Shown here piece after piece: positions 7,630-12,966 of a stretch of DNA of 26,528 bases; position 1 is the first letter of the stretch; the number at the start of each line of letters is the position of its first letter. Where the stretch lies: the IMG/VR virus record IMGVR_UViG_3300034682_000427, positions 1 through 26,528 of that record; one strand, given 5' to 3'. The position numbers and the translations under genes are program-made. The stretch is from a virus. Below the pieces are notes generated by a model. The model was not told the origin of the DNA and did not search any database. It saw only the letters and a program-made list of their open reading frames with translations.

Positions 7630-7895
7630 TGCCGGCCACCCCGCTTTGTCGCTGCGCCTGCCTCCATCGCATCCACAAAACGCATGGCTGCTTGGTAGGT
7701 GAACGCGAAGCCTTGCTTGGCGCCGGTGGCGATTTCTACCACATCCCAAACTTTGCCTTTTCCCGAGGCTTGATAGCGCGGCGCGCCCTTGCCGATCTTG
7801 GCAAATGCCTCGTCACGTGCCTCCCGGGTGCGCGCCAGAAGCGCATTGAGCATGTCCACCTTCTCTTGGAAGGCCGGGTGCATTGGTGTCTGCAT
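7626..7895 (-). CDS. Uncharacterised phage early protein, 89 aa
   Basis: Unknown function. The 89-aa product is a helical N-terminal half (FQEKVDMLNALLARTREARD) plus a small domain with VWDVVEIATGAKQGFAFTY. GAGG is 7 nt before the ATG at 7895. Its stop overlaps the GTG of the putative HTH gene, so the two are coupled. Confidence 0.63.
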   Translation of the reverse strand: MQTPMHPAFQEKVDMLNALLARTREARDEAFAKIGKGAPRYQASGKGKVWDVVEIATGAKQGFAFTYQAAMRFVDAMEAGAATKRGGRQ

Positions 7896-7913
7896 GGGTG
7901 ATCCTCGGGTAGG

Positions 7914-8297
7914 TCAGGCGTGGAGCTCGAAGGCCTCGGCCTTGCGAACGATTCGAACTTGGGCGGTACGCCGCTCCGGTACTCGGCGATCGCGGCGCAT
8001 TGGGTCGCTGTCATCGATGACGGCATGCATGGCGATTAGGCCGGCGAGGGCGATGCAGAGCGGGCTGATGATCTGTTGGCGCATGGCCTTGGTGACAGCC
8101 TCGATGCGGCGCCCGGCTTCGAGCTTGAAGAGTGCGGCCTCGATGCGGTTGGCCACAGTGCCCGGGCTGACCGCCATCTGGCGGGCGATTTCTTTGGTGG
8201 TGAGGCCTTGGGCCACCCACAGCAATGCTTCAAGCTCGCGGGGAGCCAGCGCCTTGCCGAGCTGGCCAATCCATGAGCCGCAAGTGATCGTTTCCAT
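7914..8297 (-). CDS. LuxR/GerE-type HTH protein, 127 aa
   Basis: Residues 16-70 form a clear LuxR-type helix-turn-helix: LAPRELEALLWVAQGLTTKE, then IARQMAVSPGTVANRI. There is no receiver or autoinducer domain, so it is a stand-alone DNA-binding module. A hydrophobic segment follows at residues 76-95 (IISPLCIALAGLIAMHAVI), possibly a membrane anchor or dimer helix. GAGG is about 7 nt before the ATG at 8297. It probably regulates phage or host genes; the target is not visible. Such orphan LuxR-HTH genes recur in Pseudomonas prophages. Confidence 0.8.
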   Translation of the reverse strand: METITCGSWIGQLGKALAPRELEALLWVAQGLTTKEIARQMAVSPGTVANRIEAALFKLEAGRRIEAVTKAMRQQIISPLCIALAGLIAMHAVIDDSDPMRRDRRVPERRTAQVRIVRKAEAFELHA

Positions 8298-8597
8298 GAG
8301 TTGTCCTCGGTGGGCTGCATTGGTGTGTGATCTGGCCGGTGCTGCGTTCTCTCCGGCCTGGCGGCCTAACTCTGTGATGTCTCAGTAGCTCGCCAACGAG
8401 ACTAGGTTTGCGCATCAGCCTGCGCATTCAGATCGCACACCGATGCAGCCTGGTGATGGGGAACCAGGTAGATCGGGCAGTTATCGTCAGGCTGACACGG
8501 TGCTGGTTGTTTGGTGGCCAGCGGCCATCTCACCACTACGCAGGTGACGCGCTTCCCGGATATGCTGAGAGTTCCACCAATCAGCAAGGAAAGACCT
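8298..8597. other. 300-bp non-coding gap around an orientation switch
   Basis: Region between the leftward LuxR-type gene and the rightward zinc-ribbon gene. It should hold the promoter of the rightward gene, but no convincing -35/-10 pair stands out; a TATGCT near the 3' end lacks a good partner. One leftward reading frame crosses part of it without a good start site. Confidence 0.45.
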
Positions 8598-8813
8598 ATG
8601 CAGATTTCTGCAGTGTGTGCAGCATGCGGGAGCAAGATGCTCGTGATTCCGGATGACGAGGCGGATCAGATGGTCCGCTGCAGTGAGTGCAATGCGGATA
8701 TCGGGGATAAAGCAGCGGTTACCGAAAAGTTAAGGGAGGCTGCGAAGAAAGAGGCCGATCAGCTTGTTCAGGACATGAAGAAGCGCCTAGATAAGGCGTT
8801 CAAGCGCCGCTGA
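8598..8813 (+). CDS. Small zinc-ribbon protein, 71 aa
   Basis: The 71-aa product begins with two CxxC knuckles (CAACGSK near residue 7 and CSECNADIG near residue 28), which form a zinc ribbon, followed by a charged helix (EKLREAAKKEADQLVQDMKK) ending DKAFKRR. It resembles the small ECs_2282-type putative zinc-binding phage/prophage proteins; the function of that group is unknown. AAGGA is 7 nt before the ATG at 8598. It is the only rightward gene inside the leftward early arm, and its 3' end overlaps the convergent 53-aa gene by 14 bp, so it is probably transcribed separately, perhaps in the lysogen. Confidence 0.75.
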   Translation: MQISAVCAACGSKMLVIPDDEADQMVRCSECNADIGDKAAVTEKLREAAKKEADQLVQDMKKRLDKAFKRR

Positions 8814-8961
8814 CATCCACTTTGGCGCCTTCCGCATCCTGCTCAAGGCGCTCTTTGACTCGCCGGTAAACCGCTTCGGCTAGCGCCTCGACCAAGCGTT
8901 CGAACTCTTCTTCTCCCGCCTTCGGAAGTTTCACTTCGACTTGCAGTGTTGATGTAGTCAT
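8800..8961 (-). CDS. First gene of the left operon, 53-aa acidic protein
   Basis: Unknown function. The 53-aa product (MTTSTLQVEVKLPKAGEEEF...) has a short beta-like start and one long amphipathic helix (ERLVEALAEAVYRRVKERLE). GGAGAAAGG lies just upstream of the ATG at 8961. It is the first gene behind PL, the place of N in lambda, but it lacks the arginine-rich N-terminus of N proteins. Confidence 0.65.
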   Translation of the reverse strand: MTTSTLQVEVKLPKAGEEEFERLVEALAEAVYRRVKERLEQDAEGAKVDVSGA

Positions 8962-9109
8962 GACCTTTCTCCGTGGTGATTTCCCGTCTGGCCCTGTCGC
9001 CAAGGCCAGCCAGTGAAATCTTCGTGGTCCAGACGCCCATCGCTCTCTGGGCTACGCGCTTCCCCGCATTGGCATGCGCGCCACTTGGTTACCTGAACCC
9101 AGCTCACTG

Positions 9110-9133
9110 CATGAGGCAGCTGCTGCCCTCATG
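9110..9133 (-). repeat. Leader hairpin downstream of boxA
   Basis: CATGAG...CTCATG arms enclose GCAGC and GCTGC, giving a nearly perfect long stem-loop with one bulged base. It lies in the PL leader RNA, about 30 nt after boxA. No T run follows, so it is not a plain terminator. Confidence 0.5.
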
Positions 9134-9164
9134 TGCCGCTGAGGGTGACGGGTGTCGAGTTGTG

Positions 9165-9173
9165 TAAAGAGCG
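9165..9173 (-). promoter_or_regulatory. boxA-like antitermination element in the PL leader
   Basis: On the minus strand the leader reads CGCTCTTTA, an exact match to the boxA consensus bound by NusB/NusE. It lies about 45 nt downstream of the predicted PL start. A GCCGA/TCGGC hairpin (9174-9192) lies just upstream of it in the RNA, and a larger hairpin follows. Confidence 0.6.
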
Positions 9174-9222
9174 GCGGCCGATGAGGGCCTCGGCAGTCCC
9201 TCGTGAGTGACTGCTTGAGGTG

Positions 9223-9251
9223 AATTTAGAAAACTAAACGGATCGCGTCAA
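9223..9251 (-). promoter_or_regulatory. Leftward early promoter PL
   Basis: On the minus strand, TTGACG (9251-9246) and TAAATT (9228-9223) are separated by exactly 17 bp. Transcription should start near 9216 and run through the leftward operon. One operator copy covers the -10 and spacer; another lies just upstream of the -35. Confidence 0.8.
9225..9239. promoter_or_regulatory. Operator OL, copy 1
   Basis: TTTAGAAAACTAAAC, with half-sites TTTAG and CTAAA around a 4-bp spacer. It overlaps the PL -10 and spacer, so repressor bound here would block PL. An identical copy lies 34 bp away, and related sites flank the cI/cro start region. Confidence 0.8.
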
Positions 9252-9258
9252 GATTTAT

Positions 9259-9273
9259 TTTAGAAAACTAAAC
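9259..9273. promoter_or_regulatory. Operator OL, copy 2
   Basis: Second exact copy of TTTAGAAAACTAAAC, centred 34 bp (about three helical turns) from the first and just upstream of the PL -35. The spacing would allow side-by-side cooperative repressor binding. Confidence 0.78.
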
Positions 9274-9357
9274 AGGCAAGGCGAGTGGGCGCCCCTACAG
9301 ACCGCGCAATGTCAAGACTTCCGGCTCTGTAGGAGATCGGCTAATCTTGCGTGGTCC

Positions 9358-9373
9358 CTGTATGGATATACAG
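9358..9373. promoter_or_regulatory. LexA (SOS) box
   Basis: CTGTATGGATATACAG fits the CTG-N10-CAG LexA consensus, with matching CTGTAT and ATACAG arms. It lies 15 bp before the DUF1654-like ATG and just downstream of a weak candidate promoter (TTCCGG at 9319, 17 bp, TAATCT at 9342). Confidence 0.82.
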
Positions 9374-9388
9374 TTAGTGGAGTGTCAG

Positions 9389-9703
9389 ATGGCAAAGCCC
9401 CAGAAGCAGCAGGAAAGAGCGGTTATGTCGGGTGTGGAGCGCCTAGGTCTTCGGGTGTCATCGATGATCAATCACCCGATCGCGCAGCAGCAGCGATGGG
9501 TCGTGATTTACCGCCTGGACACCGACGGTGACCGGGAGTGGGAAGAGGTGATGGGGATTCTCAAGGAAACTGACGGGATAGAAATGGAATTCAACGAGGA
9601 GGATGCCTCGGTTACGCTGCGTTGGGAGGCCTTCTCGGATGATGACCCTCGAGCGCAGAACCAGGATGAGTTCGTCGCGATCGAGGAGCCGGCGCCGTTC
9701 TAA
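9389..9703 (+). CDS. DUF1654-like protein under a LexA box
   Basis: The 104-aa product has the DUF1654 layout, a family I associate with Pseudomonas: VERLGLRVSSMINHPIAQQQ, then RWVVIYRLDTDGDREWEEVM, then a DASVTLRW strand and an acidic tail. Its molecular function is not established. The ATG at 9389 was chosen because GGAG is 6 nt upstream; an earlier in-frame ATG at 9362 lies inside the LexA box and has no ribosome site. The gene lies alone between PL and the convergent cI gene, in the place lambda uses for rex. SOS control suggests a role in induction or DNA-damage response, possibly as an antirepressor (inference). Confidence 0.8.
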   Translation: MAKPQKQQERAVMSGVERLGLRVSSMINHPIAQQQRWVVIYRLDTDGDREWEEVMGILKETDGIEMEFNEEDASVTLRWEAFSDDDPRAQNQDEFVAIEEPAPF

Positions 9704-9712
9704 GCGAGCAAC

Positions 9713-9740
9713 AAAAAGCCCGCGCTATGCGGGCTTTCTG
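9713..9740. terminator. Bidirectional terminator between DUF1654-like gene and cI
   Basis: AAAGCCCGC (9715-9723) pairs with GCGGGCTTT (9729-9737) around GCTAT, a 9-bp stem with an A run on one side and a T run on the other. It separates two convergent genes and should stop both transcripts. Confidence 0.88.
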
Positions 9741-9747
9741 GGATAGG

Positions 9748-10569
9748 TCACGCCTTCTTGGCGTTCCATATCAGCAAAACCTTCGCGTGCACCGTAACAT
9801 CATCGATCCGCGCGGTCTGGTTCTCGTAGTGCTTGTTGTCCGAGATCAGGCGGAAGTGGTCCTCATCGAGGCGCATCAGGCGCTTGATATACAGCTCTTG
9901 GTGCCAGGTGATCACGTAGATACCTTCACCGATGAACTCGTTGATCCCGCGATCGACAATGACCAGGTCCTTGTCGTTGATCGTGCCTTCCATGCTCTGG
10001 CCCCAGCCGGTAATCATCGCCAGTGCCGAGGGAGCGGTGTAGGTGACGCCTTTCTCGCGCAGTACCTCCTCGCGCACTACCAGGTTACGAACGGCCTCGT
10101 TGTAGTCGGCCGGCACCTGGCCGTGGCCCATGGCTGCCCGAACGTCGTACTGAGGGATAAGGATCTCTTCCTGGGTGGGTTTGAGGCTCGAGTAGGCAGC
10201 AGGCAGGTACTCCTGGCCCTGATCTGGGCTATCAGCCTCAGCCGCGGCGGCCATCATCACCTCGCGAGCCTTTTCGGAGAGGTTCTTCCCGGCCTTGGAG
10301 GCCAGCATCTGCGCAACCAGTTCTGCAGTAGTCAATGAAGAGCTGGCAGATGATGACTGGTCAGTAGCCTGGCCAGTACCGTCCGACAGCCATTGTGCTG
10401 AGCACTCTAGCGCTTTTGCCAAGGCGAGCAGGTTTTTGCCCTTGGCGCCGTTCGTTCCGTTGATCCAGAAACTCACGGTTGCCTTGGACACGCCAGACAG
10501 TTTGCTGAGGTCGGTGGAACTGAGGTTCAGCTCCTTCATGCGCGCGATAACGCGGTCTTTGAATTCCAT
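9748..10569 (-). CDS. CI-type prophage repressor (HTH plus S24 peptidase)
   Basis: Maintains lysogeny by binding the operators at PL and PR. Residues 1-65 form an XRE-type HTH (LSSTDLSKLSGVSKATVSFW), then a serine-rich linker, then an S24 peptidase/dimerisation domain. The catalytic pair is Ser192 (GQSMEG) and Lys229 (LYIKRL), 37 residues apart as in LexA (Ser119/Lys156). The usual Ala-Gly or Cys-Gly cleavage dipeptide is not obvious in the hinge; AAMGHG at 145-150 is the nearest candidate. The start at 10569 has no Shine-Dalgarno sequence, and a TAGAAT box 7 nt before the ATG suggests a leaderless message. It faces cro divergently. Confidence 0.93.
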   Translation of the reverse strand: MEFKDRVIARMKELNLSSTDLSKLSGVSKATVSFWINGTNGAKGKNLLALAKALECSAQWLSDGTGQATDQSSSASSSLTTAELVAQMLASKAGKNLSEKAREVMMAAAAEADSPDQGQEYLPAAYSSLKPTQEEILIPQYDVRAAMGHGQVPADYNEAVRNLVVREEVLREKGVTYTAPSALAMITGWGQSMEGTINDKDLVIVDRGINEFIGEGIYVITWHQELYIKRLMRLDEDHFRLISDNKHYENQTARIDDVTVHAKVLLIWNAKKA

Positions 10570-10570
10570 A

Positions 10571-10585
10571 TTTAGGATTCTAAAC
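10571..10585. promoter_or_regulatory. Operator OR, cI-proximal (OR3-like)
   Basis: TTTAGGATTCTAAAC shares both half-sites with the two PL operators. It covers the candidate PRM -10 (TAGAAT, minus strand 10582-10577) directly before the cI start, so binding here would shut off cI, as OR3 does in lambda. Confidence 0.8.
10577..10582 (-). promoter_or_regulatory. Candidate PRM -10 for cI
   Basis: TAGAAT on the minus strand ends 7 nt before the cI ATG, so transcription would begin at or next to the start codon. No good -35 is found, as is common for PRM promoters that depend on activator. Confidence 0.5.
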
Positions 10586-10586
10586 C

Positions 10587-10601
10587 TTTAGAAGTTTAGA
10601 T
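10587..10601. promoter_or_regulatory. Operator OR, middle (OR2-like)
   Basis: TTTAGAAGTTTAGAT keeps one perfect half-site and a degenerate second half. Its centre is 16 bp from the cI-proximal site, and it lies between the two divergent promoters, the place of OR2 in lambda. Confidence 0.55.
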
Positions 10602-10604
10602 AAC

Positions 10605-10633
10605 TTGCCTTGTGGTGTTAAGAACTCTAAACT
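10605..10633 (+). promoter_or_regulatory. Rightward early promoter PR
   Basis: TTGCCT (10605-10610) and TAAACT (10628-10633) are 17 bp apart, placing the start of transcription near 10640, about 19 nt before the cro ATG. The cro-proximal operator overlaps the -10. Confidence 0.68.
10617..10632. promoter_or_regulatory. Operator OR, cro-proximal (OR1-like)
   Basis: GTTAAGAACTCTAAAC has one exact half-site (CTAAAC) and one with a single mismatch. It overlaps the PR -10 hexamer, so repressor bound here would block cro and the replication genes. Confidence 0.7.
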
Positions 10634-10658
10634 CGCCAAAGACATCGGAGAGACATCA

Positions 10659-10868
10659 ATGACCTTTGACGAAGCCCTGAACCATTTCCGAACCGGCCGC
10701 GCCATTGGTGAAGCTCTCGGCGTTTCCAGTAGCCGTGTGTCCCAGTGCCGGGCTGCTGGTGGTTTCTCCTACCCAATGCAATGCGTTTTGGAGAAGGAGT
10801 CAGACGGGAAGCTGGTCGCTAGACGACAAGACGTTCCTGGCGTCGACCCTCTGAAAAGCGCCGTTTGA
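10659..10868 (+). CDS. Cro-like repressor
   Basis: The 69-aa product has a single helix-turn-helix, FRTGRAIGEALGVSSSRVSQ, followed by a short wing, typical of small Cro/YdaS-type phage regulators. It is divergent from cI with the shared operators between them. GGAG sits 8-9 nt before the ATG at 10659; a longer frame from 10605 would begin inside PR. Cro should lower early transcription and favour lytic growth. Name and role rest on position and the HTH. Confidence 0.82.
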   Translation: MTFDEALNHFRTGRAIGEALGVSSSRVSQCRAAGGFSYPMQCVLEKESDGKLVARRQDVPGVDPLKSAV

Positions 10869-10888
10869 CGGTAGGAATTATGCGAAGC

Positions 10889-10903
10889 CTGGCATTGCGC
10901 CAG
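10889..10903 (+). repeat. boxB-like hairpin after cro
   Basis: CTGGC and GCCAG flank a 5-nt loop (ATTGC), the 5-bp stem and pentaloop geometry of lambda boxB. It lies between the cro stop and a terminator, as nutR does in lambda. No boxA match is visible beside it, so this is tentative. Confidence 0.35.
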
Positions 10904-10950
10904 TAGATGACTGAAACACCTGCGAATCCATCCAGTATTGGGATCGCGGA

Positions 10951-10983
10951 CGAAAAAAAACCGCCTGGCAGGGCGGCTTTCTC
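10951..10983 (+). terminator. tR1-like terminator between cro and the O-like gene
   Basis: CCGCC (10961-10965) pairs with GGCGG (10972-10976); an A8 run precedes and CTTTCT follows. It is the position of tR1 in lambda, so the replication genes would depend on read-through or antitermination. Confidence 0.7.
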
Positions 10984-11007
10984 TACAGCATTTCAACGGG
11001 TTTAAGC

Positions 11008-11865
11008 ATGACAAACATCGTCCCACTTGACAAGTCCAGGGGGTTTACCCGGATGGACAACCAGCTCATGGATGGCCTGCTGGCTATCGATCTCCCGGCC
11101 CGGGAGATGAAGATTGTGCTGTACGTGGCCAAGGCCACCATCAACTTCGGGGCGGGCTCTCAGCGCATCCCGGCTTCCGATATCGCGAAAGCCATCCACG
11201 CTCACCCTGACACCGTGTCCAAGGCGGTTTCCAGCCTGCTGCGCCGTCGCGTGTTGTTCCGTGAGGGCGGTGCACGGGGTGATATCGGTGTGAATGACCC
11301 GAAAGACTGGGTCTACGTCATTGAGCCGAAACAGACCAAAACAGCCGACTCGGCTGAAGTGGTCCGAATCGGCGATGAGTCGAAACAGACCAAAACCGCC
11401 GACTCCCTTCTTTATTCTAAGAATCTAACCCCCTATGTATTTCTTCCTTCGGAAGAAAATACATGCCCCCCCAGCGATGAGCGGCCGGCTCCGGCCAAAG
11501 CTGACCGCAAAGCACCGTTCGGGAAGGCCGCCATGCTGGCTGATAACCCTCACGGCCTGGATGAATCGCTGATCGCTGACTACCTGACTGTCCGCAAGGC
11601 TGCCAAGGCCCCAGTGACCGCCCGGATTTGGGCGGGGCTGAACGTCAAACTGGAGCAGTGCAAGGCCTTCGGCATCCAGCCAGCCCAAGCCCTGGAAGTC
11701 GCCGTCGAGAACGGATGGCGCGGCTTCGAGGTGGAGTGGGTAACCAAGCGCATCAGCACACAGTTGCCTGCCCAGGCCAAGCCGCACAGCCGTCACCACG
11801 GCTTCGACGACCGCGACTACACCGCCGGCCTGGCCGCTCGAGAGGACGGCACCTATGCGATCTGA
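11008..11865 (+). CDS. O-like replication initiator
   Basis: The 285-aa product begins with a winged-helix DNA-binding domain of the phage replication protein O type: FTRMDNQLMDGLLAIDLPAR then a helix YVAKATINF and an ASDIAKAIHAHPDTVSKAVS recognition region. A low-complexity linker (residues 105-175) contains the repeats described below, and a C-terminal domain likely contacts the helicase loader. It should bind the phage origin and recruit the DnaC-like protein encoded next. The ATG at 11008 has only a weak ribosome site (CGGG, 7 nt). The following gene starts 11 bp inside its 3' end. Confidence 0.85.
   Translation: MTNIVPLDKSRGFTRMDNQLMDGLLAIDLPAREMKIVLYVAKATINFGAGSQRIPASDIAKAIHAHPDTVSKAVSSLLRRRVLFREGGARGDIGVNDPKDWVYVIEPKQTKTADSAEVVRIGDESKQTKTADSLLYSKNLTPYVFLPSEENTCPPSDERPAPAKADRKAPFGKAAMLADNPHGLDESLIADYLTVRKAAKAPVTARIWAGLNVKLEQCKAFGIQPAQALEVAVENGWRGFEVEWVTKRISTQLPAQAKPHSRHHGFDDRDYTAGLAAREDGTYAI
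11323..11405 (+). repeat. Tandem 29-bp iteron-like repeats inside the O-like gene
   Basis: Two 29-bp units (11323-11351 and 11377-11405) are identical at 27 positions and sit 54 bp apart, both encoding KQTKTADS. They resemble the iterons inside lambda O, so they may be initiator-binding sites of the phage origin. Confidence 0.65.
11406..11464 (+). other. Candidate origin segment: AT-rich stretch with hairpin
   Basis: Directly after the repeats the DNA becomes AT-rich and ends in an inverted repeat (ATGTATTTCTTCC at 11435-11447, loop TTC, GGAAGAAAATACAT at 11451-11464). Iterons followed by an AT-rich, easily melted segment is the layout of lambdoid origins. Confidence 0.5.
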
Positions 11866-12667
11866 ATCGGTGATCACCATGTCCGAGGTGCGAAACGCCG
11901 CGGGTTTCCGCGTCCAGCCCGCGCACTGCGAGCATCACGGCGACTTCGAGCAGCGTGTGACCATGCTGTTGGGCCGCGAAATCGTTGGGCGCTGCCCTGT
12001 GTGCGAGAAAGCGGCCGTTGCCGAGCGCGAAGCCAAGCAGCTGGCTGAGGATACCCGCCTGAAGCGTGAGGCGATGACCCGCAAGCTGGGTTCGGCGCTG
12101 ATCCCCAAGCGCTTCGCCGACCGCACCTTGGCCAATTACCGCGTCGAACACGAAGGGCAGCGCAAGGCCCTGGCCTACTGCACTCGCTACGTGGCGGCTT
12201 TCTCGGAAATCGAGCGCACTGGGCGCTGCCTGATGCTGCTGGGCAAGGTCGGTACAGGCAAGACGCACCTGGGCGCCGGGATGGCCAACGAGCTGATGCG
12301 TAACACCTCGGCAACGGCCGTGTACCGGACGGTGGGCGCCGTCCTGCAATCCATCCGCGCCACGTACGACCGCCACAGCGAACAGTCCGAAGCCGACATC
12401 CTGTCCAGCCTGATCGAACCTTCGCTGCTGGTGCTGGACGAGGTCGGGGTCAGCAAGGAGCAGCCGAGCGAATTCGAGCTGACCACCCTGTTTTCGATCA
12501 TCAACGGGCGCTACGAGCAGATGCGCCCCACGGTAGTGATTTCCAATTTGGAGCCAGCCCAGCTGCGCCACGCCATGGGCGAGCGGTGTTATGACCGCCT
12601 GCGTGAGGGCGGTGGGGTGGTGGTGCCCTTCGAGTGGGAATCGCACCGTGGCAAGGAGGAGTTCTGA
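11855..12667 (+). CDS. DnaC/IstB-like helicase loader
   Basis: AAA+ ATPase expected to load the host DnaB helicase at the phage origin. The Walker A motif is LLGKVGTGKTH (residues 128-138) and Walker B is LLVLDEVG (191-198). An N-terminal Cys25, His28, Cys47, Cys50 cluster forms a likely zinc finger, as in many phage DnaC-like proteins. The 270-aa length suits the family. GAGAGG is 9 nt before the ATG at 11855; an ATG at 11879 is the alternative start. It overlaps the O-like gene by 11 bp, so initiator and loader are co-translated. Confidence 0.9.
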   Translation: MRSESVITMSEVRNAAGFRVQPAHCEHHGDFEQRVTMLLGREIVGRCPVCEKAAVAEREAKQLAEDTRLKREAMTRKLGSALIPKRFADRTLANYRVEHEGQRKALAYCTRYVAAFSEIERTGRCLMLLGKVGTGKTHLGAGMANELMRNTSATAVYRTVGAVLQSIRATYDRHSEQSEADILSSLIEPSLLVLDEVGVSKEQPSEFELTTLFSIINGRYEQMRPTVVISNLEPAQLRHAMGERCYDRLREGGGVVVPFEWESHRGKEEF

Positions 12668-12669
12668 CC

Positions 12670-12966
12670 ATGCGGCAAACCAAGCTGACCAAGGCCGCGC
12701 GCGGCAGGGAGTGCCAGGTGCGCATCCCGGGCGTGTGCAACGGCAACCCCGAGACCACCGTTCTGGCACACTACCGGCTGGCCGGCACCTGCGGCGTCGG
12801 CAAGAAACCACACGACCTGCAGGGCGCATGGTGCTGCAGCGCTTGCCATGACGCCTGCGACGGACGCAGCAAGGCCGTGGACCGGGATACCGCCCGCCAG
12901 TACCACGCCGAGGGCGTCATGCGCACCCAGGCGCTGCTGCTGAACGAGGGGGTGCTGATCGCATGA
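12670..12966 (+). CDS. YbcO-like (DUF1364) nuclease
   Basis: The 98-aa product closely matches E. coli YbcO of the DLP12 prophage: KAARGRECQVRIPGVCNGNP, then TVLAHYRLAG, then CCSACHD. These residues form a zinc-bound HNH-like fold and the family is regarded as a structure-specific nuclease. It should act in recombination or processing of replicating DNA. GGAGGAG lies 8 nt before the ATG at 12670. Its stop overlaps the next start (ATGA). Confidence 0.9.
   Translation: MRQTKLTKAARGRECQVRIPGVCNGNPETTVLAHYRLAGTCGVGKKPHDLQGAWCCSACHDACDGRSKAVDRDTARQYHAEGVMRTQALLLNEGVLIA

Larger units (their letters stand above)
8962..9222 (-). other. Long PL leader, about 255 nt
   Basis: No convincing gene lies between PL and the first leftward gene. 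The leader RNA contains a boxA match and a strong imperfect hairpin (listed separately), an arrangement expected of an antitermination or attenuation leader. Confidence 0.55.

Noticed and set aside
8402-8635. Leftward ORF (77 aa) in the gap upstream of the LuxR-type gene
   Set aside because: It overlaps the zinc-ribbon gene start region, has no clear ribosome site, and no family is recognised. A short GTG start inside it remains possible.
8843-9040. Arginine-containing 65-aa leftward ORF in the PL leader, considered as an N-like antiterminator
   Set aside because: It runs out of frame across the 53-aa gene, has a weak ribosome site, and the arginines are at the wrong end for an N protein.
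9362-9388. Earlier start codon for the DUF1654-like gene
   Set aside because: It lies inside the LexA box and has no ribosome site, while the ATG at 9389 has GGAG at 6 nt.
11753-12829. A 358-aa minus-strand open frame opposite the DnaC-like gene
   Set aside because: Antisense to a recognised ATPase, arginine/alanine-rich low-complexity shadow.
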